Source: Acidimicrobiia bacterium (GTDB lineage: Bacteria; Actinomycetota; Acidimicrobiia; Spongiisociales; ZC4RG35). From it: a stretch of 40,743 nt of DNA. Below, one piece after another: positions 7,610 through 15,049 of the stretch. The first letter of the stretch is position 1; every line of letters starts with the position of its first letter. The translations under genes and the position numbers were made by a program. The notes below the pieces were generated by a model that was not told the DNA's origin, did not search any database, and worked only from the letters and a program-made list of their open reading frames with translations. Location: NCBI GenBank assembly GCA_013812505.1, contig JACCTH010000080.1:1-40743 (forward strand), read 5' to 3'.

Positions 7610-8557
7610 ATGTCAATGTCGCTTCGGATGGCCCGCGCCGCCGCTGTCCTGGTTGTGGCCGTCGCCGCGGCATCTGCCCATTACACGGTCAAACCCGGGG
7701 ACACGCTGGCCGCGATCGCAACCGACAACGAGGTCTCGGTCACCGATCTGGCCGCCGCCAACGGCATCTCCGACTCGAACCGTATCCGAATCGGCCAGCA
7801 ACTCGTATTGCCGTCGGACGTATCCCCGGCTTCGGCGAGCGTTGCCAATGAAGGCGGGTATCACTGGGTTGAGCCGGGAGAGTCCCTGGATGCGATCGCC
7901 TCTCGCCACGGGATCTCGGTGGAGATGCTCGCAGCAGCCAATGGCATCACCGATCCTTCGGCCCTATATGCCGGAACTCGGCTTCGCCTATCAGGGTCGG
8001 CCTTTGTAGCCGGCCCGGTTTCGGGTGAGACGACATATATGGTTGCTTCTGGCGACAGCTTGGGTTGGATTGCCGCCCTCCATGGCACCACGGTCGCCGC
8101 CCTTGCGACGCTCAACGATATCCACGACCCGAATCAGATATCCGTTGGAGCGAGATTGCGTGTTCCCAGCGCCTCCTGGGTATGTCCGGTGGCGGGTGCG
8201 AGCTACTTCAACGATTGGGGTTTTCTTCGATCAGGTGGAAGAACCCACGAGGGGACCGATCTCTTTGCTTCCCGAGGCACTGAGGTCAAAGCGCCAGTCG
8301 GCGGAACGGTGGAACAGCTACACGGGCAGGTCGGAGGTTTTCAGTTCCGTCTCTACGGGGATGACGGTCACCTTTACCTGGGCTCGCACATGGACTCCGC
8401 CGGACAAGATGGCCGCGTGACTGCGGGGGCCGTGATTGGTTTTGTCGGCGACTCCGGCAATGCCGTCGGGTCACGGCCGCATCTTCACTTCGAGATACAT
8501 CCCAATGGCGGGCCGGCAGCCAACCCGTATCCATCGCTGGAAGCCAATGGCTGCTAG
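7610..8557 (+). CDS. Secreted LysM-M23 peptidoglycan endopeptidase
   Basis: This 315-residue exported cell-wall hydrolase starts 8 bases after a strong GAGGAGG. A signal peptide (about 1-23, ending ASA) is followed by three LysM peptidoglycan-binding repeats at about 24-68, 84-127 and 141-186, each with the Y/W-x-V-x-x-G-[DE]-[ST]-L core. An M23 (LytM-type) domain covers about 195-312. Its zinc ligands are His213 and Asp217 (HEGTD) and His293 (HLHFE), with His291 catalytic. It should cleave peptide cross-links for growth or separation. The 111-base leader shows no riboswitch I can recognise. Confidence 0.88.
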   Translation: MSMSLRMARAAAVLVVAVAAASAHYTVKPGDTLAAIATDNEVSVTDLAAANGISDSNRIRIGQQLVLPSDVSPASASVANEGGYHWVEPGESLDAIASRHGISVEMLAAANGITDPSALYAGTRLRLSGSAFVAGPVSGETTYMVASGDSLGWIAALHGTTVAALATLNDIHDPNQISVGARLRVPSASWVCPVAGASYFNDWGFLRSGGRTHEGTDLFASRGTEVKAPVGGTVEQLHGQVGGFQFRLYGDDGHLYLGSHMDSAGQDGRVTAGAVIGFVGDSGNAVGSRPHLHFEIHPNGGPAANPYPSLEANGC

Positions 8558-8618
8558 CGAAACAGTGTTCCTCTCGGAGGTTTGACCCCCGCTGGCTACT
8601 ACCCTTAGTAGTGTTTCG
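8558..8618 (+). terminator. Stem-loop downstream of the LysM-M23 gene
   Basis: An outer stem CGAAACA (8558-8564) and TGTTTCG (8612-8618) encloses an inner perfect hairpin CTACTA-CCCT-TAGTAG (8596-8611). It begins right after the stop codon, as expected for a terminator, though without a T-run. Confidence 0.4.
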
Positions 8619-8694
8619 TCAAGCCTGGGGGGCCATAATGCCGCGGTCAAAACACAGAATCAAGATGTTGCGCCGATGTGATCGCAAAGACGAT

Positions 8695-8943
8695 TCAGGC
8701 TTCCGGGCTTTCTGTGACCGTGCGGCGGAAACGAGTCGCGGCAACGATCAGCCCGACGATGATTCCTGCCAGGTACCAGCCTACGGGACCACCCCCTATT
8801 GAGGGCCGGAGCGGCTGGGTAGCCAGTCGAACCAAGCCCGCAGCGGCGAGCCCAAGCCCGGCCAGCACCCCCGGTCTCCACTGCTTGTCAAGAAGGACCG
8901 AGCCGAATGCCGCCCTGCTCCTCTGGATGTTCCCTAAAGGCAA
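8695..8943 (-). CDS. Small two-helix membrane protein
   Basis: The frame gives 82 residues with two likely membrane helices (GVLAGLGLAAAGLVRLA and GWYLAGIIVGLIVAA) and a basic end (TRFRRT). The TTG at 8943 lies inside the end of the SH3b lipoprotein gene (10-base overlap), which fits translational coupling. A GTG at 8868, preceded by TGGAGA, would give 57 residues and still contain both helices. No family is recognised. Confidence 0.45.
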   Translation of the reverse strand: MPLGNIQRSRAAFGSVLLDKQWRPGVLAGLGLAAAGLVRLATQPLRPSIGGGPVGWYLAGIIVGLIVAATRFRRTVTESPEA

Positions 8944-9695
8944 AAACCGTCATCGGTCACGCCGCGGCTACAGATGACCGTGCGCTCGACGTTGGACAGG
9001 ATGAAGCCTTCGCCGCCCTCGGCAGCTTCCCCGAAGACATGAAGCCTGACTCCGCCGAGGGCGTCATCACCGAGACCAACGACGTCGTAAGTGACCTCGC
9101 CAAGGTCTCCCACCACCGGCGCCACCGACATCACGATCCTCGAGGGCGGCTCGTCGGAAGCCATCACCTCGGCGACCACCAAACCGAGGTCGAGCATCGT
9201 TTCAGCTCCGGGCGTCTCTCCCAGGGCTGCGATCACCTCGGCGGTGGCGTCATCGGTAAGCCCGAGATACCCAACAAATGCACTTGATACCCAGCCGGTG
9301 ACATCATCGACATCGATCTCGAACCAGATCGACTCGGGAAGCGACCGGGCGCGGCCGGTTGCTATCAGACCCGTTGCGGTCGAAGCGAGCTCCGCAACTA
9401 TCTCAGAATCTATTCCGGGGGCGTCGCGGACATTGAGGACATCGTCGTGTGCCACTCCCACTACGGCCACTTCGTCACCGGCCCGGGGCCCGAAGTCGAT
9501 CGGCTCACCGGGAAGCTCCTCCTCCGAGGTGGTCGTTGTGCCCGCCAGTGTTGAGGTGGTCGTCGGGATTGTGGTCGAGCTGGTAGTGGTGGCTGCCGAT
9601 GTGGTTGAGGTCGTGTCGGCGCCCGAGCCTCCGCAGCCACCCATGAGCAGGAGGGTCAGCCAAGGAACAAGAGATCGCAGGGCGGTTCTGTTCAT
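8934..9695 (-). CDS. SH3b-domain lipoprotein
   Basis: This 253-residue surface lipoprotein has the lipobox LLMGGC (Cys21), followed by a Thr/Ser-rich linker to about residue 60, as expected for spanning the cell wall. A bacterial SH3 domain covers about 75-140, with VLNVRDAPG and the closing WVSSAFVGYLG. Such domains bind peptidoglycan peptides. The rest (about 145-253) is acidic, unrecognised, and contains two Cys near the end. It may act with the neighbouring LysM peptidase in wall maintenance, but the two are on opposite strands. Confidence 0.78.
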   Translation of the reverse strand: MNRTALRSLVPWLTLLLMGGCGGSGADTTSTTSAATTTSSTTIPTTTSTLAGTTTTSEEELPGEPIDFGPRAGDEVAVVGVAHDDVLNVRDAPGIDSEIVAELASTATGLIATGRARSLPESIWFEIDVDDVTGWVSSAFVGYLGLTDDATAEVIAALGETPGAETMLDLGLVVAEVMASDEPPSRIVMSVAPVVGDLGEVTYDVVGLGDDALGGVRLHVFGEAAEGGEGFILSNVERTVICSRGVTDDGFCL

Positions 9696-9773
9696 GATGC
9701 CAAACTACGATCAAACCGGCAGTACCTGACATGCCGTCGGGTAACTCGGCTCCCAGACACCCCGAATGCCATT

Positions 9774-10263
9774 TCAAATGTTCGGCAACGCTGTAACGGA
9801 GCGTATAGTCAATGGGTCGTAAAAGCAGGGCTGTGCTCGCCATAGTCCCGGGTCGGCTCCCGGCGGACCTCCACGGTTGAGGATCGCAGCGAGCCGGGCC
9901 AGGCGGAGGATTCGCAGGACACGCGTGAGCCGAGTTAGCCGGAGGAGGCGGACCGAGGCGAAGAGCTCGGGCAGGAACGGGAACGACACCACGATGATGA
10001 GCAAGTCGAGCCAGGCCCGGCGGGTGTAGGCCCACTTCCGTTCGGCCAGCCCAAAGGAGGGTGACGAACTCGGCGGTGAAAGCAGCCCAGATCAGCCAGT
10101 TGGCCCATTCGGCCACGGCCAATGCCACGATCGAGGTAGCGCGCTCCTCGATGAAGATGACCGGGATGACGAGCCGCGCCGCAATCAGGATCGGTACCTC
10201 GAACCGGCGCCGGACCACGTCAGCGCGAGGGCCCAGCACAACCGCGGAAGTCCTTCCAGTCAC
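9774..10263 (-). pseudogene. Voltage-gated ion channel N-terminal half, frameshifted and truncated
   Basis: One frame (GTG 10263) gives S1-S2-like helices (PILIAARLVIPVIF and IWAAFTAEFVTLLW). After a one-base shift near 10045 the next frame continues RAWLDLLIIVVSFPFLPEL (S3) and a striking S4 voltage sensor, RLLRLTRLTRVLRILRLAR, with Arg at every third position eight times. The match ends at AAILNRG; the pore helices and selectivity filter are absent and the frame stops at 9774. It therefore resembles the first 160 residues of a 6-TM potassium or sodium channel and cannot form a pore. Both a frameshift and a 3' deletion are needed to explain it. Confidence 0.72.
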
Positions 10264-10385
10264 CGGATCGGAACGATAGGTCGGACGCCCCCACGACGCC
10301 TCGGGCTAAGTCCCTGCTCTGCTGTCGGCGCCATTCGGTCGTACTATCGAGGTCTCCACCCAACACAGAACGGCCACGACGCCTC

Positions 10386-11267
10386 ATGGCGCGAATGCAG
10401 CGCAAGCGGTTCAGCGAACCCGCCGAAGTCCGTAACTTTCCGCGCGGGAAGGTCGATGTCGTCGAACTCGACGATGTGGTTGTCGGACGGATGACTTACG
10501 AGCCCGGCTGGCGGTGGTCGGTCGATGTGAAGCCGATCGCCGGAACGGTCAGTTGCCAGTACCACCACCTCGGGGTAACTCTGGCCGGTCGGCTAAGAGC
10601 TGAGATGGCGGATGGAACTGAGCTGGAGATCGGGCCCGGCGACGTTTTCGAGATCCCGCCCGGCCATGACGCCTGGGTCGTCGGCGTGGAACCGTGGGTG
10701 TCGGTCGACTTCGCGGCGATGCGGAACTACGGCCGAACCGCCGAGCACCGAGGCGAGCGAATCCTTGCATCCATTTTGTTTACCGACATCGTCGACTCAA
10801 CGGCAACGGCCCAGCGTCTCGGCGACAGCGGTTGGCTTGACGTGGTGGCAGCGCATAACGAACGCGTCCAGTTCGTTCTAAATCGCCATAGCGGCAGGCT
10901 CGTGAAGACTACCGGTGACGGGATCCTCGCCCTCTTCGATGGTGCGGAGCGGGCGGTTCGCGCTGGTGCAGCACTGCACGACGCAGTTGCTGGCCTTCAG
11001 ATTCAGCTCCGGGCCGGCATCCACACCGGGGAAGTGGAACTCGTCCCCGGCGATGTACGGGGCGTGGCAGTCCATGCCGCTGCCCGCGTGCTGGCCATCG
11101 CTGGACCCGGTGAAACCCTGGTCTCGGGCACCACCCGCGACCTGCTTGACGTGCCAGGCCTCGAATTCGACGACCGGGGCAGCCATGTCTTCAAAGGTCT
11201 AACCGGAAGGCGACCCGTATTCGCACTTAGGCGCGTCGCGAGCGAGACAGCCGGATTCTCCGATTAG
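10386..11267 (+). CDS. Cupin-class III adenylate cyclase fusion
   Basis: This 293-residue soluble protein has an N-terminal cupin (about 35-110, with YHHLGVTLAG and EIGPGDVFEIPPGHDAWV) and a class III nucleotidyl cyclase domain (about 127-285). In the cyclase, the two metal Asp residues are Asp134 (LFTDIVDST) and Asp178 (TTGDG), and Lys174 fits ATP specificity. Arg234 lies in VHAAAR, where a His takes the place of the usual Asn of the transition-state pair, a change common in actinobacterial cyclases of this type. The cupin may bind a small ligand or metal and control cAMP synthesis. It stands alone on this strand; no receptor gene adjoins it. Confidence 0.82.
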   Translation: MARMQRKRFSEPAEVRNFPRGKVDVVELDDVVVGRMTYEPGWRWSVDVKPIAGTVSCQYHHLGVTLAGRLRAEMADGTELEIGPGDVFEIPPGHDAWVVGVEPWVSVDFAAMRNYGRTAEHRGERILASILFTDIVDSTATAQRLGDSGWLDVVAAHNERVQFVLNRHSGRLVKTTGDGILALFDGAERAVRAGAALHDAVAGLQIQLRAGIHTGEVELVPGDVRGVAVHAAARVLAIAGPGETLVSGTTRDLLDVPGLEFDDRGSHVFKGLTGRRPVFALRRVASETAGFSD

Positions 11268-11533
11268 CCAACTCGTCCCTTTGCAGGGTCGCGGTTTTTC
11301 ACGCAGAGCCGGCGGGGCTCAGGCGTCGAATCGTCGCCGAGCCGTGGCCGCCACTCGCTGATTGGTCGGCTCCGCCGGCTCATCACCGTGACTTGTCGCC
11401 TGCCATCCGTTGGTGATGATGAAGCCGACGCCCAGTTTGATATCCGTCCAAGCCGGTCCGTAGGCTCCCACCGGAGGTGTATGGTTCCCGGGCGGGTTGC
11501 ATGGCGAATGGGCACATAGAGCAGGGAGTTCAA

Positions 11534-13240
11534 ATGGAACGGTCGCGTCGGTGGGTAGCGATGGGTGCCATCGTGGTAGTGACAGTCGCCGGATTCTCGG
11601 TCGGGTCGAAGCCTGCCAGGGCGGCGGGTCGGTTCGAGTACCGGCCGGAGCCGGGACGGCCGGTACTCTCGGGTCCGGCCGACCCTAGTTTCCTGCGAGA
11701 CGGCCAAGGGGTGGTAGCGGCCGCGGGCACCTCGATCGCGGCGGCGCCCGGCCGCTCGGACGATGTCCAGGTGAACGGCGACAACAAGGTGGATTCGTCC
11801 GACCAGTTTGGTAACGGCCAGGGCCTACCAGCCAACGAAACGGCCATCGCCATCAACCCCACCAACCCTAAGAACGTGATCGGGGGGGCCAACGACTACG
11901 AGCCGGGTGTCGACTCGGTCATGGGCATTTACGCCTCCTTCGACGGCGGCTACACCTGGCCATACAGCCGTCACGCCCGCCAGGTGATCACACCGGACAG
12001 GTCCATGCTCGCATCGGGCGACCCGGTGGTCGCCTTCGACGGTGACGGGGTGGCCTACGCCTCTTTCATCGCCTTTGGTCGCAACAATTGCGACTCGTAC
12101 ATCGCAGTCATCCGCTCTCTTGACGAAGGGGTGACGTGGAGCGTTCCCGTCGACTCTGAGTCAGCGGGGACAGGTTTGGTGGTGGGCGACGGTATCGCCG
12201 CCCACAACGGCGGCCCCGACGACTGCCAGATCTTCCACGACAAGGAGTGGATGGCGGCCGGGCCGCGCCCGGCAGGGGCCGCCGTGGTTGCCGGCACCGA
12301 CCCCAGCCACCTGAGTCGCCACCGGCTGTACGTCACCTGGACCCGGTTCGACTTCGGCCCGGCGGGCGACACTTACGTGGAGTCTCCCATCTATCTCACC
12401 TACTCGGACGATCAGGGAAGGCACTGGTCCAAGCCCCAGGAGATCTCAGGACGGTCGGCCGACTGCGCGTTCCAGTACGGGGACCTGGACGGCCAGGCAT
12501 GCGACGAGGACCAGTTCTCGACCGTTGTGGTGGATCCGACGAACGGCACGGTGTACGTCGCCTTCGAAAACTTCAACACCGCCGGTAACAACCAGTACCT
12601 GATCGTCAAGTCCGCCAACGGAGGGGCGACATGGAGCCGGCCGGTCAAGATCACCGAGGTTGTGGACATCAACTACCCGGTGTGTGAGGGCAGGTCCACG
12701 CTCGACCACATGTGCGCACGGGTGAACGCCGGCGGCAACATCGATTTGGACGCCCGCACCGGCGCGCTCTACCTGGCATGGTCCGATAACCGCAACGGCA
12801 GTGCCGAGGACACCAACAACGACGTGTTCGTGGCTCGCTCCTCCGACGGCGGTGCTGTCTGGACGGCTCCGATCCCGGTGACCAGCGGTTCGGTGGACGA
12901 CCAGTTCTTCCCATGGCTATCCGTCGCCCCCAGCGGAACGGTAGCGGTCGCCTACTTCGATCGGCAGTACACCCCCCCGAAGATGATCGACACCTCCTTG
13001 TCGGTTTCGACCAACGAGGGTAACGCCTGGACCACGAGGAGGGTGAGCGAGGTGTCCTGGAATCCGGACCTGGCCTTCCGGCTGGGGGTCTTCATCGGGG
13101 ACTACAACGGCCTCGACACCAGAAACGGCGCTGCCCTCCCGTTCTGGACCGACGCCCGGTTCGCCGAACCCAACGTCGAAGGCAACAACCCGCCCCATCA
13201 GCAATCGGACGTGATGACCGACGTGGAATCGTTGCCATGA
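11534..13240 (+). CDS. Secreted Asp-box (sialidase/BNR-type) beta-propeller protein
   Basis: This 568-residue exported protein starts at ATG 11534 after AGGGAG, with a signal peptide ending near ARA (about residue 36). Six or more Asp boxes (S-x-D-x-G-x-x-W) are spread through it: SFDGGYTW, SLDEGVTW, SDDQGRHW, SANGGATW, SSDGGAVW and STNEGNAW. They mark the blades of a sialidase-like propeller. The sialidase catalytic Arg triad and F-R-I-P motif are not evident, so enzymatic activity is doubtful; many such proteins are binding or structural. Acidic DxDxDG-like stretches could bind calcium. The 266 bases between the cyclase and this gene show no other gene. Confidence 0.75.
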   Translation: MERSRRWVAMGAIVVVTVAGFSVGSKPARAAGRFEYRPEPGRPVLSGPADPSFLRDGQGVVAAAGTSIAAAPGRSDDVQVNGDNKVDSSDQFGNGQGLPANETAIAINPTNPKNVIGGANDYEPGVDSVMGIYASFDGGYTWPYSRHARQVITPDRSMLASGDPVVAFDGDGVAYASFIAFGRNNCDSYIAVIRSLDEGVTWSVPVDSESAGTGLVVGDGIAAHNGGPDDCQIFHDKEWMAAGPRPAGAAVVAGTDPSHLSRHRLYVTWTRFDFGPAGDTYVESPIYLTYSDDQGRHWSKPQEISGRSADCAFQYGDLDGQACDEDQFSTVVVDPTNGTVYVAFENFNTAGNNQYLIVKSANGGATWSRPVKITEVVDINYPVCEGRSTLDHMCARVNAGGNIDLDARTGALYLAWSDNRNGSAEDTNNDVFVARSSDGGAVWTAPIPVTSGSVDDQFFPWLSVAPSGTVAVAYFDRQYTPPKMIDTSLSVSTNEGNAWTTRRVSEVSWNPDLAFRLGVFIGDYNGLDTRNGAALPFWTDARFAEPNVEGNNPPHQQSDVMTDVESLP

Positions 13241-13732
13241 CACCCCGGCCATAGCCACCAAGGGAACGCAAACGGTCATTCCTTAACAAACGCCTTCTGG
13301 AGGCATTGGGTTGGATCTCTGCCGTCACCTGATGACAAGCCGCAGCACCTTCAAGCGCTGGTCGAAGTTGAGGGATCGTTCGGCGAAGCCGCCGATCCGT
13401 TAGCGGAGGCGGTTGTTCGCCGCTGGCGCGGCGCGCTGGTCGACGAGGAATCGGCGTCGCCAATCGATGCTGGGCCGTCCGGTGTCGTTATTCGGCTCGG
13501 CATGGAAGCCGATAGGCGTATCCATAGTTCGGTCGTCGTCGATGCCCTACCCGGGATGTCCACAGGGCGGGTCGCCGAAGAGGCGAGTCGGAGTGCAACA
13601 GGACCCGGCGGGTTCATTTTCGTGGTGTCTGGATGCACCGGATACGTCGGTCAGGCCGTCGCGCCGCCAGTCATGGAAGCGCAGCGAAGTTGGCGGTCGT
13701 CGCTCCTTGCCGAGGAGCTCCGCCGTGGCTGA
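13241..13732 (+). other. Open frame without a start codon, in frame with the Asp-box gene
   Basis: Directly after the TGA of the Asp-box gene the same frame stays open for 163 codons to a TGA at 13730-13732. It has no ATG, GTG or TTG until ATG 13502. Codon third positions are GC-rich as in genes, and the end is protein-like (FIFVVSGCTGYVG, SWRSSLLAEELRRG). It could be a decayed gene fragment, chance, or a read-through tail. I do not recognise a family. The remaining bases to 13882 show nothing beyond the ribosome site of the next gene. Confidence 0.25.
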
Positions 13733-13882
13733 CAAGAAATAGACGCGGAGCCGAATGAGTTTTGTTCGGCCGTGTCTCCTCCTGTTACGCATCGGTCGTT
13801 GTCAGGGTGCGCGACCGCCACATGGGGCAGTCCTTGTTGCTATTTTGCGCAATGACAGCTGCCGCAAGAAGGGAGACAACGC

Positions 13883-14134
13883 ATGCCGACATATATGGAT
13901 GTGCACACCATGGATGGGGGGGTATCCGCCGCTGATGTTGCAGGCGCGCATAAGGCTGACTTGGAGACACAGACTAAGTACGGCGTGAACTACAAGTCGT
14001 ACTGGGTAGATGAAGCCGCTGGGAAGATTTTTTGCCTAGTCGACGCTCCCGACGCTGACACTGCAGCAACAGTCCATCGCGAAGCTCACGGTCTGGTGGC
14101 CCAAGAGATCTACGAGGTCTCAGAAGGTTCCTAG
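13883..14134 (+). CDS. DUF4242 (SCO4226-like) small protein
   Basis: This 83-residue protein starts six bases after AAGGGAG. It matches the DUF4242 family along its whole length: MPTYMDVH at the start, HKADLETQTKYGVNYKSYW in the middle, and the hallmark FCLVDAPDADTAATVHREAHG near the end. SCO4226 of Streptomyces is a nickel-binding ferredoxin-fold dimer, and the His residues here (HTMDG, HREAHG) fit metal binding. The cellular role is unknown. As the last gene before the tRNA scar it is probably the final island gene. Confidence 0.85.
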   Translation: MPTYMDVHTMDGGVSAADVAGAHKADLETQTKYGVNYKSYWVDEAAGKIFCLVDAPDADTAATVHREAHGLVAQEIYEVSEGS

Positions 14135-14347
14135 GCGTAGGTGCCTGGATGGTCGCTCGCCTTAGAGACTGTAACCCGCCCGCGTCGAGTTGGAGTCGAC
14201 CTGACCAGAAGGTCATCGCGCCGTTTCCGTACGCGCTCCACCAGACGCTACGCAACAAGGGCTCATCAGGAAACCGCGACCGAGCCCCTTGGGTAGTTAG
14301 CGCTTCCCAGGACCCGGCCGGGGCGCTGACGGTCCTAATGAGTTACC

Positions 14348-14376
14348 CCCCAGGGTCACTCTTGGGCCTCCTGGGG
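14348..14376 (+). terminator. GC-rich hairpin in the island end region
   Basis: CCCCAGG at 14348-14354 pairs with CCTGGGG at 14370-14376 over a 15-base loop. It lies about 210 bases beyond the DUF4242 stop, so it may not be that gene's terminator. Confidence 0.25.
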
Positions 14377-14434
14377 CCGGATGAGGGGGAGGAAACCAGG
14401 GTAAAACAGGGGAGAGGCAGGTACAGAGTTTTCC

Positions 14435-14474
14435 CCGGTCAGAGCCACTTTTTAGACGTTTCCGCCGGTCAGAG
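14435..14474 (+). repeat. Direct repeat CCGGTCAGAG, copies 30 bases apart
   Basis: The 10-base sequence ccggtcagag occurs at 14435-14444 and 14465-14474, exactly 30 bases apart, and the second copy ends 11 bases before the tRNA fragment. Spaced repeats beside an attachment core can be arm-type recombinase sites; some IS21 ends also carry such repeats. The choice between them is open. Confidence 0.4.
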
Positions 14475-14485
14475 ACTCGTCGAAG

Positions 14486-14533
14486 TGCCTTCACACGGCA
14501 GAGGCCACTGGTTCGAACCCAGTAGCGCCCACC
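14486..14533 (+). other. tRNA-Val(CAC) 3' half without 5' half: probable attR site
   Basis: The sequence gives the anticodon stem-loop (TGCC-TTCACAC-GGCA, anticodon CAC), variable loop AGGCC, T arm ACTGG-TTCGAAC-CCAGT and acceptor strand AGCGCCC-A-CC of a valine tRNA. A 5' half would need GGGCGCT plus a D arm about 27 bases upstream; neither is there, and the first anticodon pair is a G-G mismatch, so homology begins near 14486. A tRNA 3' half alone is the typical copy left at the far end of an element that integrated into a tRNA gene. By orientation the element lies to the left. It is not a functional tRNA. Confidence 0.72.
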
Positions 14534-15049
14534 CGCGGAACCCTCTAACACGGGGAATTCTCAGGTTTTTGGATCGGCTCAGGCTGCGGCCATCGAAGCA
14601 GTGGAGTTCCCAAGGTTCTTCCGGCTGATCTGGGCGATCCCCCCTAATCACCTCGTCGTTGCTATAGGCGACAGCGAGCGAAACCGTGACCGTGATTACC
14701 GAAACCGAGAGACGGTGTCCGAGGTGACGGGGCCGGGGCGGGGATCGTCGGCGGGCTTTTTGCGACAATTCTGATGTTCGTGTTCCGGCACCGTCGTTGG
14801 CTGCCGCTGGCGAAGAGTCGCTCTCGATCCCGCATTAGGGCTCGTCTGAAGCGTTCGTTGTCGGCAGCTTCGCAGGGTGATCGCCCCGGTTCGCTATGTC
14901 CGTCTTAACCGGAAGGTATCCGCGGCCAACGCCGGTGATTCCCTCGTCGGTGTGGATCTGCACCTAGCGTCCTCCGCACCGAGACTTGACTTGACTCGGG
15001 CCTCACAACATGGACTTGGTGTAGCGGCCGCTTGGGTCAGGCCGGGAGC
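14534..15049. other. Intergenic, no supportable gene
   Basis: These 516 bases separate the tRNA scar from the phosphoesterase gene. Several short frames exist on both strands but none has a ribosome site together with a recognisable protein pattern. I see no complete tRNA and no insertion sequence. Confidence 0.5.

Noticed and set aside
14317-14330. GGGGCGCTGACGG as a possible 5' acceptor strand of the tRNA-Val, implying an intron-split tRNA
   Set aside because: It is about 170 bases upstream of the fragment, lacks a D arm, and bacterial tRNA introns of this kind would need group I features that are not visible.
14297-14768. Minus-strand frames reading GRYWVRTSGLCRV and GWALLGSNQWPLPCEG
   Set aside because: These are translations of the tRNA-Val fragment and its flanks, a well-known false gene pattern next to tRNA ends.
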